DNA from: Spirochaetales bacterium
GTDB taxonomy: Bacteria; Spirochaetota; Spirochaetia; Treponematales; Treponemataceae
Direction of reading: 5' to 3'
Length of the DNA: 64,000 nt
Assembly: GCA_003252395.1 (NCBI GenBank)
Contig: QKEL01000011.1
Coordinates: forward strand, 62,001 to 126,000
Shown here: positions 50,257-58,520 of the stretch, one piece after another
Layout: the number at the start of each line of letters is the position of its first letter
Numbering within the stretch: position 1 is the first letter of the stretch
Notes under the pieces: model-generated
Told to the model about the DNA's origin: nothing
What the model saw: the letters and a program-made list of their open reading frames with translations, nothing else
The model's database searches: none
Made by a program: the position numbers and the translations under genes

Positions 50257-50904
50257 TCAGCGGGAGAGCTCGCGGATTCCCTCCAGGCCGTCCATGGCGT
50301 TTTTTATCATGATGAAGCGTTCGCGGATATTGAGCAGGCGGCGGCGCAAGAGGAGGGTTTTCATGTACTCCCGCTCGTCGCCGTCGAAGGTCGATAGCTT
50401 TTTCAGTACCTCGGTCTTGACCACGGTGAAGGAAACCGCCTGCAGGACGCCCTCGTAGAGGACCTTTCCGGCGTAGGAAGTTTCCTTGCCCCTTTTGCTC
50501 ACGATAAGCTCGCCTCCCCGGTTTTCCATTTTCCCCTTGGCCTTCAGGAGGCGGTAGAGGTCGCTCGCGGGGTCGATCTTTTCGGAGAAGAGGATCGAGA
50601 GCCCTATCTCGGTCTCGACCCTGCCGATTATTTTCCGGAAGGCGGGGCTCGCGACGTCGGCGGCGCCGAGTTTTTTAAAGTCCAGCGCCTCAAGGAGCTC
50701 GACGTTGCCGATGACCTCGAGGTAGTACGAGCGGAGCCAGGCTTCGGCGGAAAGCTTCCGCGCGCGAACCCGGTCAACCCGGTCGAATACGCCGTCTATG
50801 AAGCCGAAGGCGGCCCCCGCGGCGGCGGTGGCCGCGGTAACGGCGCCGGACGCGTCGGTAAGGGCCGCGAGCGGGACGGTAACGGGCGCGGTTGAGTCGG
50901 TCAT
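50257..50904 (-). CDS. Cytosolic helical protein of unknown function
   Basis: 215 residues, no signal peptide after an Ala-rich N-terminus, mostly charged helices (AWLRSYYLEVIGNVELLEAL; EYMKTLLLRRRLLNIRERFIMI). No family recognised. GGAGG precedes the ATG. It follows the DUF3795 gene by 12 nt, so they are co-transcribed. The preceding 114 nt (50143-50256) show no clear gene or terminator. Confidence 0.65.
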   Translation of the reverse strand: MTDSTAPVTVPLAALTDASGAVTAATAAAGAAFGFIDGVFDRVDRVRARKLSAEAWLRSYYLEVIGNVELLEALDFKKLGAADVASPAFRKIIGRVETEIGLSILFSEKIDPASDLYRLLKAKGKMENRGGELIVSKRGKETSYAGKVLYEGVLQAVSFTVVKTEVLKKLSTFDGDEREYMKTLLLRRRLLNIRERFIMIKNAMDGLEGIRELSR

Positions 50905-50916
50905 GGGGCCTCCGAA

Positions 50917-51342
50917 TTACTCTTTCGGCCCTTGCGGGCCGGCGCCGATCTTGAAACTGCCCTTGAAGTAGAGCTTCCGGATCGTCGGCGCCTCCGCGAG
51001 GAAGGCCTCTGGCCCGGCGGCCTTAATGCGGCCGAGGTTGTACGCCTTCATGTTATGCGGGTAGAACGACGCGCCGTCCGCTAGGGGCTGAAGCAGCCTG
51101 CAGGGGAAATCGCCGCAGTCGGAGCAAAAGTCGAGGCCCTTCGCGGTCACGCAGGCGCGGGTTTCGCACCCCGAGAAGAACACGCACCCTCCCTGTTTCC
51201 GGCAGCCGGCGCAGGCGTAATCCTCGGGCTTTCCGCCGCGGCGGGCGGCGACCCGCTCCCAGACCTCCCGGTTCCCGTTGGCCGCGAACATTTCGCAATT
51301 CACGCAATCGATGCCGCACGGCGCGATGAAATTCAAATCCAT
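50917..51342 (-). CDS. DUF3795 cysteine-rich protein
   Basis: 141 residues with the DUF3795 cysteine pattern (CGIDCVNCEMF; CAGCRKQGGC; FCSDCGDFPC), about eleven cysteines that probably bind zinc or an Fe-S cluster. Function unknown in the family. AAGGAG precedes the ATG. First gene of a two-gene unit. Confidence 0.82.
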   Translation of the reverse strand: MDLNFIAPCGIDCVNCEMFAANGNREVWERVAARRGGKPEDYACAGCRKQGGCVFFSGCETRACVTAKGLDFCSDCGDFPCRLLQPLADGASFYPHNMKAYNLGRIKAAGPEAFLAEAPTIRKLYFKGSFKIGAGPQGPKE

Positions 51343-51467
51343 GCTCTGTCTCCTTTTTATATGACTCTACGAGCGCGCGGGGCGCGGGTTTCGTGTCGGG
51401 AGAAAAGGGCGAGCCCGCGCCCATGACGGTATAACCATACCCCGGGTTCCGCGAATCCCGCAAGATG

Positions 51468-51487
51468 AAAAAAAACGCGCCAGCGCG
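51468..51487 (-). terminator. Possible terminator after the GGDEF gene
   Basis: On the minus strand a short stem CGCG-CTGG-CGCG (51476-51487) is followed by eight T residues (51468-51475). The stem is only 4 bp, so it is weak, but it stands right after the opp-GGDEF transcript. The rest of 51343-51506 holds no gene. Confidence 0.45.
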
Positions 51488-51506
51488 CCGCTTTACGGCC
51501 GCGATC

Positions 51507-52631
51507 TCAGGCCCGTCCCTTCTTTTTCGCGTAGAGCAATTCGTCGGCCAGGGCCAGCATTTCCGCCACGGTGCGGTCGCCGCTGTCCGTCACGCCCCAG
51601 CTGACGGCGAAGCCAAGATGGGCGTAAGCCTGGCTGAACAGTTTCAGGTGTATGTCCAGCTCGCGCATGCGGCTTTCGGCCTCGTCGCGGCTCGCCTCGG
51701 GGAATACCACGACGAACTCGTCCCCGCCAAAGCGGGAAACCAGGTCGTAGTTCCGGACCCCGGCCTTCAGGATTTTCGCGATTCCCGAGAGGACGCGGTC
51801 GCCTTCCAGGTGTCCCAGGGCGTCGTTTACCCGCTTAAAATTGTCCAGGTCAATGAACGAGAGGGCAAAGCCGCTCCCCTTCCGGTTCGATCGGTTTACC
51901 TCGGTCTCGAGGCAATTAATGAGGTAGCGGCGGTTGTAGAGACCGGTCAGGTCGTCGAGCACGCTTAGCTCGTACAGCCTTCGGTTAATCCGGTCGTATT
52001 CGCGCATCATGAAAATGAGGGTGGTCACCACGGCGACGAGGGCCACGGTAAAGTTGACGGTCAGGTCGTTGATGCGCACCGCATTATCGGTATAGGGCGG
52101 GTAATGGTCCGGAAAAAGCAGCTCCGAACGGAAGAGCAGGGGCATTTGGACGATCATGGCCACGGGAAAGGCGTATTCGGCGGGCTTGCGGGCGATGACC
52201 GAGAGGATAAAGGCGACCATGATGGCGAGATAGGGCATGGCGCTGGAGGAACCGGGGCTGGTAAGGTAGCCGAAGGGGAGCCATACCAGCGAGAAGACGG
52301 CGAGCATGGCGATTCGCGCCGCGCCGTAGCGGCGGTAGTCGCGGGAAAGCAGGTAGAGGGCAAGGCAAAAGAGGGCCGCGCCGAAGGCGGTCAGCACGTT
52401 CACCAGGGGGCGCCGGTTAATGAGATGGATAACGCCGAAGGCGATGCCCAGGAAAATCGAGACAACCACGTAGGCGCGGAAGACGACGTAGCGGAAGTCC
52501 CGGATAAGCGGGTCTGCGTCGGTATCGCGCGGGATTCTTGCCTGTTTGCCGGTAAATGTTACGCTCACCCTTAGAGTGTAATCCCCGGGCGGCCGATACG
52601 CCAATGGGAACCCGGAAGCCCGGGCCCCCAT
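51507..52631 (-). CDS. Membrane-bound diguanylate cyclase
   Basis: 374 residues: about six membrane helices in the first 200 residues (for example VVFRAYVVVSIFLGIAFGVIHLI), then a GGDEF domain with intact active-site motif RFGGDEFVVVFP. No RxxD inhibitory site is evident (sequence before GGDEF reads KAGVRNYDLVSRFGGDEF). Makes cyclic-di-GMP. Begins 4 nt after the oppF stop with AAGG before the ATG; a GTG at 52568 is an alternative. Its location links peptide import to c-di-GMP output, by inference. Confidence 0.85.
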   Translation of the reverse strand: MGARASGFPLAYRPPGDYTLRVSVTFTGKQARIPRDTDADPLIRDFRYVVFRAYVVVSIFLGIAFGVIHLINRRPLVNVLTAFGAALFCLALYLLSRDYRRYGAARIAMLAVFSLVWLPFGYLTSPGSSSAMPYLAIMVAFILSVIARKPAEYAFPVAMIVQMPLLFRSELLFPDHYPPYTDNAVRINDLTVNFTVALVAVVTTLIFMMREYDRINRRLYELSVLDDLTGLYNRRYLINCLETEVNRSNRKGSGFALSFIDLDNFKRVNDALGHLEGDRVLSGIAKILKAGVRNYDLVSRFGGDEFVVVFPEASRDEAESRMRELDIHLKLFSQAYAHLGFAVSWGVTDSGDRTVAEMLALADELLYAKKKGRA

Positions 52632-52635
52632 GGCC

Positions 52636-53631
52636 TTATCGCGCTATGTCGAAAAGGCAGGCGGAAAGGTGGCCGTCGCCCACGTCGCGAAGGGGCGGGC
52701 GGCGCTCGGCGCATTCGCTTTTGGCGTGGGGGCAGCGGGGGTGGAAGTGGCAGCCCGAGGGCGGGTTTATCGCGCTGGGAATCTCGCCGCGCACGACCTC
52801 CTCGGTCCGCCGCCTGTCCGGGTCAGGAACGGGCACCGCCTGCAGGAGGGCGCGCGTGTACGGGTGGTGGGGCTTGGAGAACAGCTCGTCTTTCCCGCCG
52901 ATCTCCACGATGCGCCCGAGGTACATGATCGCCACCCGGTCGCACAGGTACTTCGCCGTCGCGAGGTCGTGGGTGATGAAGAGGTAGGTCATCTTCATCT
53001 CGTCCTTGAGCTTCTTTAAGAGTTCCATCACCAGGGCCCGCACCGACACGTCCGCCATGGCGATGGGCTCGTCGGCCACGAGGAATTCCGGGTTGGTCGC
53101 CAGGGCGCGGGCTATGACCACCCGCTGGGCCTGGCCGCCCGAGATTTGGTGGGGATACTTCCGGTAGAGGAATTCGGCGGGGGAAAGGCCGACCTTTTCC
53201 ATCAGGCCGAGCACGTAGGCCTTCCGCTCCGCGGGCTCGAGAATTCCGTGAATTTCCAGGGGATGGCCGATTGCCTGGCCCACGGTCATGCGGGGGCTCA
53301 AGGAGCCGTTCGGGTCCTGGAAAACCACCTGCATGCGGGGCCGGAGCTTCCGCATGGCTTCCGCGTCTATCGTCGCGAGGTCGGTGCCGCCGAAGTCGAT
53401 TTGACCGCCCGTGGGGTCGAGGAGCCTCAAAAGGAGCCGTCCGGTGGTGGACTTTCCCGAGCCCGATTCGCCCGCGAGGCCGAGCACCTCGCCCTTTTTG
53501 ATCTCGAAGGACACGTCGTCCACCGCGTGGACCACTGCCTTTTTTCCGTCTTTCGGGCCCTTCTCGAAAAGCCCCCGGCGCACCGGGAATTCCTTCACGA
53601 GATGGTCAACCCGTATCAATGTTTCGTTCAT
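52636..53631 (-). CDS. oppF: Oligopeptide ABC transporter ATPase OppF
   Basis: 331 residues. Walker A GESGSGKSTTGR, ISGGQAQRVVIARAL, DEPIAMADVS (Walker B plus D-loop, slightly unusual where DEPVSALDVS is common), and the C-terminal oligopeptide-transporter motif with CHFHPRCPHAKSEC cysteines. Start ATG 53631 with GGAGGAAGC before it; overlaps oppD by 4 nt. Confidence 0.93.
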   Translation of the reverse strand: MNETLIRVDHLVKEFPVRRGLFEKGPKDGKKAVVHAVDDVSFEIKKGEVLGLAGESGSGKSTTGRLLLRLLDPTGGQIDFGGTDLATIDAEAMRKLRPRMQVVFQDPNGSLSPRMTVGQAIGHPLEIHGILEPAERKAYVLGLMEKVGLSPAEFLYRKYPHQISGGQAQRVVIARALATNPEFLVADEPIAMADVSVRALVMELLKKLKDEMKMTYLFITHDLATAKYLCDRVAIMYLGRIVEIGGKDELFSKPHHPYTRALLQAVPVPDPDRRRTEEVVRGEIPSAINPPSGCHFHPRCPHAKSECAERRPPLRDVGDGHLSACLFDIAR

Positions 53632-54632
53632 GCTTCCTCCGGGAAAAGCCAGCAGGCGCAGCGGCGCGCAGCGGGGCCGTCGGCCGTCTCGACCGTGAAC
53701 TCGCGCAGCGGCGGCTCTTCCTGCCTGCAAAGGTTAAAGGCCTTCGGGCAGCGCGCCGCGAAGCGGCAGCCCACGGGCGGGTTTACGAGATCGGGAGGGG
53801 CGCCGTCCATGGTAGTCAGCTTTTCCTGATCCAGGTCGATGTTCGGCACGCATTCGATCAGGCCCCGCGCGTAGGGGTGCATGGGCTTATGGAAGAGGAG
53901 CGCCGCGGGGCTATCCTCCATTACCTTGCCGCCGTACATCACCACGATTCGGTCGGCGATCTCGGCCACCAGGCCCAAATTGTGCGTGATCAGGATGATC
54001 GACAGGTCAAAGGTCTTCCGCAACCGGTTCAAAAGGTCCACGAAACCGGCCTCAACGATCACGTCGAGGCTCGTGGTGGGCTCGTCGCAGATTATCACGT
54101 CGGGCTTCATGATGAGGCCCAGCGCGATCATGATGCGCTGCCGCATGCCGCCGGACATCTGGTGGGGGTATTCACGCATGCGCTTCCGGTCTATTCCCAG
54201 GTCCTCGAGAAGGTCGCCGGTGAGCTTGAGGGCCTCGGCCTTCTTTATCTCCGGCTTGTGGTATTTGACGGTCTCGACGAAGTGGTCCTGAATCTTCATG
54301 AGCGGGTTGAGGGACGTCAGGGGATTCTGGAATACCATGGCGATGTCGCGGCCCCGCATGGCGCGGAGCTCCGACTGGCTCATGGTCACCACGTCCTTGC
54401 CGTGGTACAGGATCTGCCCGCCCACGATCTTTCCGGGGTCCCGCAGAAGGTTCATTATCGCGAGGCCCATGGTGGACTTGCCGCAGCCCGATTCGCCCAC
54501 GATGCCGAGCACCTCGCCGTCGGCCAGGGTGAAGCTCACGTCGCGAACCGCCTGGACGTTGCCGATGGCGATGGGGTAATCGATGGAAAGCCCGCGAACC
54601 TCGAGCACCGTCTTGGTTTTGCTATCTGCCAT
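53628..54632 (-). CDS. oppD: Oligopeptide ABC transporter ATPase OppD
   Basis: 334 residues. Walker A GESGCGKSTMGL, signature MSGGMRQRIMIALGLIMKPDVIICDEPTTSLDV, C-terminal VNPPVGCRFAARCPKAF motif. Partner of OppF in powering peptide uptake. ATG 54632 is 4 nt after the oppC stop. Confidence 0.94.
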   Translation of the reverse strand: MADSKTKTVLEVRGLSIDYPIAIGNVQAVRDVSFTLADGEVLGIVGESGCGKSTMGLAIMNLLRDPGKIVGGQILYHGKDVVTMSQSELRAMRGRDIAMVFQNPLTSLNPLMKIQDHFVETVKYHKPEIKKAEALKLTGDLLEDLGIDRKRMREYPHQMSGGMRQRIMIALGLIMKPDVIICDEPTTSLDVIVEAGFVDLLNRLRKTFDLSIILITHNLGLVAEIADRIVVMYGGKVMEDSPAALLFHKPMHPYARGLIECVPNIDLDQEKLTTMDGAPPDLVNPPVGCRFAARCPKAFNLCRQEEPPLREFTVETADGPAARRCACWLFPEEA

Positions 54633-54635
54633 TGG

Positions 54636-55571
54636 TCATCTCTCCAGAAGTTTCGGGTTCAGTATTTCGGCGAGGCCCTCGCCGAGCATCGTGAAACCCA
54701 GGGCAAGGAACATGATCATCACGCCCGGGAAGGTGATCATCCACCACACGCCGGAAGGAAGGAACTTCTTCCCCATGGAAAGGTCCATTCCCCAATCGGG
54801 AATGCCCCCCGCGAGGCCAAGCCCGATATAGGAAAGGGCCGCCTCGGTCATGATCGCGTCGGCGATGTTGAGGGAAAACACGACCACCACGGTGGCGATA
54901 ACGTTGGGGAAAATGTACTTGGCCAGGATGGTCCACCGCTTTGCGCCGATGGCCCCCGCCGCCTCCACGTACAGTTCTTCCTTGATCGTGAGCGTTTGCC
55001 CCCGGACCAGGCGGAAGTAGGTGGGTATGTAGATGACCGCGACCGCGACCGTTATGTTGATTACCCCGGGGCCGAGCATGGCCGCGAAGGCGATCGCGAG
55101 GATAAGGCCGGGGAAGGAGTAGAGGGAATCCATCACCAGGGAGAGGATGCGGTCAAACCAGCCGCCGATGAAGCCCGAAAGGAGCCCCAGGGGAATGCCG
55201 ACGAGGGACGAAACGAGCGCCGCGAGGATGGCGACGCCGAGGATGGTCCGGGAGCCGTATATCATGCGGGCGAACACGTCGCGGTTCAGGTTGTCCGTGC
55301 CGAAAAGGTGGGTCGCGTCGGGCGGCGCCATCTGGGGCCCGGCCGACTGGTCGGTGGGATCGAAGCTCGTGAACAGGGAAGGGAAAACCGCGCTGGTTAT
55401 GATCACCGCGATAATGACGATTCCCGCGACCATGATCCACCACTCCGCCCCGTACTTGCGGTTGTACGTGCCGATGCCGCGGACGAATCCGGAAAGGAAG
55501 CCCCGGGGCCGCTTGAAGGCGCGTCCCGCCGTGCCGGAGGCGCCGGTATTCTTGTTTTCTTTGTCGTTCAT
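54636..55571 (-). CDS. oppC: Oligopeptide ABC transporter permease OppC
   Basis: 311 residues with six membrane helices and the BPD_transp_1 loop (EAAGAIGAKRWTILAKYIFPNV; coupling EAA loop). Long cytoplasmic N-terminus, typical of DppC/OppC. GGGAGG before the ATG; 12 nt after oppB. Confidence 0.92.
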   Translation of the reverse strand: MNDKENKNTGASGTAGRAFKRPRGFLSGFVRGIGTYNRKYGAEWWIMVAGIVIIAVIITSAVFPSLFTSFDPTDQSAGPQMAPPDATHLFGTDNLNRDVFARMIYGSRTILGVAILAALVSSLVGIPLGLLSGFIGGWFDRILSLVMDSLYSFPGLILAIAFAAMLGPGVINITVAVAVIYIPTYFRLVRGQTLTIKEELYVEAAGAIGAKRWTILAKYIFPNVIATVVVVFSLNIADAIMTEAALSYIGLGLAGGIPDWGMDLSMGKKFLPSGVWWMITFPGVMIMFLALGFTMLGEGLAEILNPKLLER

Positions 55572-55583
55572 GCCATGCCTCCC

Positions 55584-56600
55584 TTAATACTTGACCCGCG
55601 GGTCAACGAACGCGTACAGGATATCCACCAGGAGCGATATCAGGCTCACGAGCAGGGCATACACGACGATGACTCCCTGGATGACGGGATAGTCGCGCAG
55701 GTAGATCCGTTCCAAAAGGAGCCGGCCGATCCCCGGCCACGAGAAGGTGGACTCGGTGAGGATGGCCCCGGCGAGCAGCGTGGCGAACTGAAGGCCGAGC
55801 ATGGTGAGCACCGGGATAAACGCGTTCTTGAGCGCGTGGAAATACACGACCCGGTCCTCGGGAATGCCCCGCGCCCGCGCGGCGAGCACGAAATCGCTTT
55901 TCAGCGTATCGAGCATGTTCGCCCTGGTCAGGCGCAGGAACACGCCGGAAAGGGTCACGCCCAGGGTGATTGCCGGAAGGAAGAGGTGCAGGGCCACGTC
56001 CGCGAACGCCGACCAGTTGCCGGCCAAAAGCGTGTCGACCAGGTAGAAATTCGTTACCGCGAAATCGGAGGCGAACACCCGCGAACCGGTACGCCCGGAT
56101 ATGGGAAGCACGCCGAGCCAAATGCCGAACACGAGCTGGAGCATGAGGCCCATCCAGTACACCGGCACGCAGTACACGATATTGCCGTACAGGCGAATGC
56201 CGAAATCGCGTTTGTGCTTGCGCCGGCTCGCCGCGTAAGCCCCGAGGGGAACGCCGATCAAGAGGGTAAAGATCATGCCGAAAAGGGTGAGCTCCACGGT
56301 GGCGGGAAGCTTTTCCCTGATCGGATCGATCACCCGCTGCTTGTATATCATGGACTCGCCCAGGTCAAAGCGGGCGATCTGTCCGAGGTAGTCGATGTAT
56401 TGGAAAAAGAGGGGCTTGTTGAGGCCGAGCTCTTCCTGTTTTTGGGCGATCACCTCCGCGGGGGCATGGTCGCCGAGCATGGCCGAAACGGGGTCGCCGG
56501 GCATAACGCGGATCACCACGAACACGAGGCTCAGCAGGATGAAGAGCATCGGTATCGTCATGAGCGTCCGGCTTACGATGTATTTAAGAAGGTTATTCAT
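55584..56600 (-). CDS. oppB: Oligopeptide ABC transporter permease OppB
   Basis: 338 residues, six membrane helices (KYIVSRTLMTIPMLFILLSLVFV start; EAA-type loop TLKSDFVLAARARGIPEDRVVYFHALKNAFIPVLT). Start ATG 56600 with AAGGAACC before it; the frame to 56672 passes through an intercistronic hairpin. Confidence 0.92.
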   Translation of the reverse strand: MNNLLKYIVSRTLMTIPMLFILLSLVFVVIRVMPGDPVSAMLGDHAPAEVIAQKQEELGLNKPLFFQYIDYLGQIARFDLGESMIYKQRVIDPIREKLPATVELTLFGMIFTLLIGVPLGAYAASRRKHKRDFGIRLYGNIVYCVPVYWMGLMLQLVFGIWLGVLPISGRTGSRVFASDFAVTNFYLVDTLLAGNWSAFADVALHLFLPAITLGVTLSGVFLRLTRANMLDTLKSDFVLAARARGIPEDRVVYFHALKNAFIPVLTMLGLQFATLLAGAILTESTFSWPGIGRLLLERIYLRDYPVIQGVIVVYALLVSLISLLVDILYAFVDPRVKY

Positions 56601-56629
56601 CGGTTCCTTGTAGCTTGCGTCGACGCGAA

Positions 56630-56662
56630 AAGGCCCCGTCCCTCGATCGGGCTCGGGGCCTT
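56630..56662 (-). promoter_or_regulatory. Hairpin between oppA and oppB
   Basis: AAGGCCCCG (56630-56638) and CGGGGCCTT (56654-56662) form a 9-bp stem followed on the minus strand by TTTTC. Such structures after binding-protein genes reduce downstream permease expression or stabilise the upstream message. Confidence 0.65.
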
Positions 56663-56742
56663 GCAGCGTCACGTATCACGGCCGTTACGGCCGAACCGGC
56701 GAGAAAACGCCCCGGAGGGCGCTTCCCATTCGCCGGATCACG

Positions 56743-58317
56743 TTAGTTCATCTTCAGCTGGTCGTAGTTGAAAATGAGGGTCGGTCCGAGCTTGACTCCG
56801 GAGATGGAGGGCTTGGTGAAAATGAAGAGGTCGCCCTGCCATATCGGCACGGTCATGACTTCGTCGGCCCACATGGCCTGGACCTTCTCGAACACCTGCT
56901 TGCGCACGGCGGGATCGGTGCTTCCCTGCTCCTTGGCGAACAGGGCGTCCCATTCGGGGTCGGAGAAATAGATGCCCATGCCGGCGGAACCGGAGGTGCC
57001 GGCGAAGGCAGCGGTATAGTTATCCGGATCGACGTAGTCGGGATACCAGCCGAGGAGGTAGGCGGGCATGAGCTTCTTGTTCCAGTTATCCTTATAGGTC
57101 GCCCATTCGGCGCTCTTGAGGGTCACCTTGACCGCGGGGCACGCGTCGAAGTTCGCCTTGAGAACCTCGGCCATGTTCACCTCGGTATCGCCGTAGTGGC
57201 TCGGGGTGTACCAGAAATCGAAGGTCAGCGGCTTGTCGGCGGTGTAGCCCTTGGAGGCGAGAAGCTTGGTCGCGAGTTCCACGTTGGCGTCGCCGAATAC
57301 GGTTTTAAAGTTTTCGGTCTGGTACATCATGCCGTTGGGCACCATGGAATACAGGGGGCTGTTCTGCCCGAGGTACACCTTCTGGATGATGTCGGGGCGA
57401 TTGACGAGGGCCGCGATCGCCTGGCGGAGCACCTTGTCCTTGAACAGGCTCTCGCTGGTCTCGAAGCAGATATAGCGGATCTGGGGACCGGAGAGGCGGT
57501 TGGTGGTGAACTCGCCCTTGGCGGAGAGGTCCTTGATGTCGGAAGGATTGAGCGACTTGTACACCAGGTCGATCTCGCCCTTCTCGAAGGCCAGGCGCAT
57601 GGTAGTGGCGTCGGCGAAGTAGCGGATCACGATCCGGCTTACGTCGGGCTTGTCGCCGTAGAAGGCGGGGTTGGCCTCGAAGATAGCCTCTTCGTCGCGC
57701 TTGAAGGAGGTGAGCTTGTAGGCGCCGAGACCGGAAAGGGTGCCGCTCTTAAGCTCGGAGATATCCTTGATGATCTTGTCCGCGGGGAAGTCGTTGGGGT
57801 TCACCGGGAAGTAAGTCGGGGTGGCCGCCAGCGAGGGGAAGAAGGCGCAGGGCTGCTTCAGGGTAAACACGACGGTCAGGTCGTCCTTGGCGGTTACTTC
57901 CTTCACGAAGTCGGAAACGAGCCAGGAGGGGTCGCCGCCCAGGGCGATGACGCGGTCGATAGACCACTTCACCACGCTCGCGGTGAGGGGGGTACCGTCG
58001 GTAAACTTCAGGTTCGGGCGAAGATGGAAGGTAAACTCGTCGCCGGCGGGGTTCACGTCATAGGTAGAGGCGAGGCCGGGAACGATATCCGTGGTACCGG
58101 GGGTATAGGCAAGGAGGCCCTTGTCGATGTTCTGGAAAACGTCCCAGGTATGAATGTCATAAGCGCTCGCGGGATCCATGTCGGACACCTTGTCGGTAGT
58201 GCCGTACACGATTGTCTTGACGGTGCTCTTGGAAGCGGTAGCGGGCTTCGAGCATCCCGCCGCAAGCACCAGCGCCGCAGCGGTCAATCCTAACAGTACT
58301 TTAACGGCTTTTTTCAT
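56743..58317 (-). CDS. oppA: Oligopeptide-binding lipoprotein OppA
   Basis: 524 residues, lipobox LAAGC after KKAVKVLLGLTAAALVLAA, then an SBP_bac_5 fold (GLASTYDVNPAGDEFTFHLRPNLKFTDGTPLTA). Captures peptides or similar ligands for OppBCDF; exact ligand unknown. AAGGAG before the ATG and a near-consensus promoter at 58347-58375. Adjacent chemoreceptor may monitor the same ligands. Confidence 0.93.
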   Translation of the reverse strand: MKKAVKVLLGLTAAALVLAAGCSKPATASKSTVKTIVYGTTDKVSDMDPASAYDIHTWDVFQNIDKGLLAYTPGTTDIVPGLASTYDVNPAGDEFTFHLRPNLKFTDGTPLTASVVKWSIDRVIALGGDPSWLVSDFVKEVTAKDDLTVVFTLKQPCAFFPSLAATPTYFPVNPNDFPADKIIKDISELKSGTLSGLGAYKLTSFKRDEEAIFEANPAFYGDKPDVSRIVIRYFADATTMRLAFEKGEIDLVYKSLNPSDIKDLSAKGEFTTNRLSGPQIRYICFETSESLFKDKVLRQAIAALVNRPDIIQKVYLGQNSPLYSMVPNGMMYQTENFKTVFGDANVELATKLLASKGYTADKPLTFDFWYTPSHYGDTEVNMAEVLKANFDACPAVKVTLKSAEWATYKDNWNKKLMPAYLLGWYPDYVDPDNYTAAFAGTSGSAGMGIYFSDPEWDALFAKEQGSTDPAVRKQVFEKVQAMWADEVMTVPIWQGDLFIFTKPSISGVKLGPTLIFNYDQLKMN

Positions 58318-58346
58318 AAAAAAGCTCCTTGTGATGATGTTCTTTG

Positions 58347-58375
58347 AGTATAGTTATGCGTTTTACCACTGTCAA
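58347..58375 (-). promoter_or_regulatory. opp operon promoter
   Basis: On the minus strand TTGACA (58370-58375), 17-nt spacer, TATACT (58347-58352), about 30 nt before the oppA ATG. Close to consensus, so expression should be high. The rest of 58376-58487 is AT-rich and non-coding. Confidence 0.88.
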
Positions 58376-58487
58376 TTGAATATTTATGCACAGAAGCGAG
58401 TTTGTAGTTTTTTAGAACTAACCTGACATGAAGCAGGAATTTGTCAGCCTAATTCAACAGTATCGTTAAAGCGATAACAGTATTACG

Positions 58488-58520
58488 AAAGAAAACGCCC
58501 CTTGGCGGGGCGTTTTCTTT
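58488..58520. terminator. Terminator between the chemoreceptor gene and opp
   Basis: AAAGAAAACGCCCC (58488-58501) pairs perfectly with GGGGCGTTTTCTTT (58507-58520) around a 5-nt loop; the stem's own T run gives a U-rich tail on either strand. It overlaps the chemoreceptor stop codon. Confidence 0.9.

Noticed and set aside
53619-56771. 1050-codon open frame antisense to opp genes
   Set aside because: It is the complementary shadow of oppF, D, C and B in a GC-rich genome; composition is His/Arg/Gly-rich and it has no domain.
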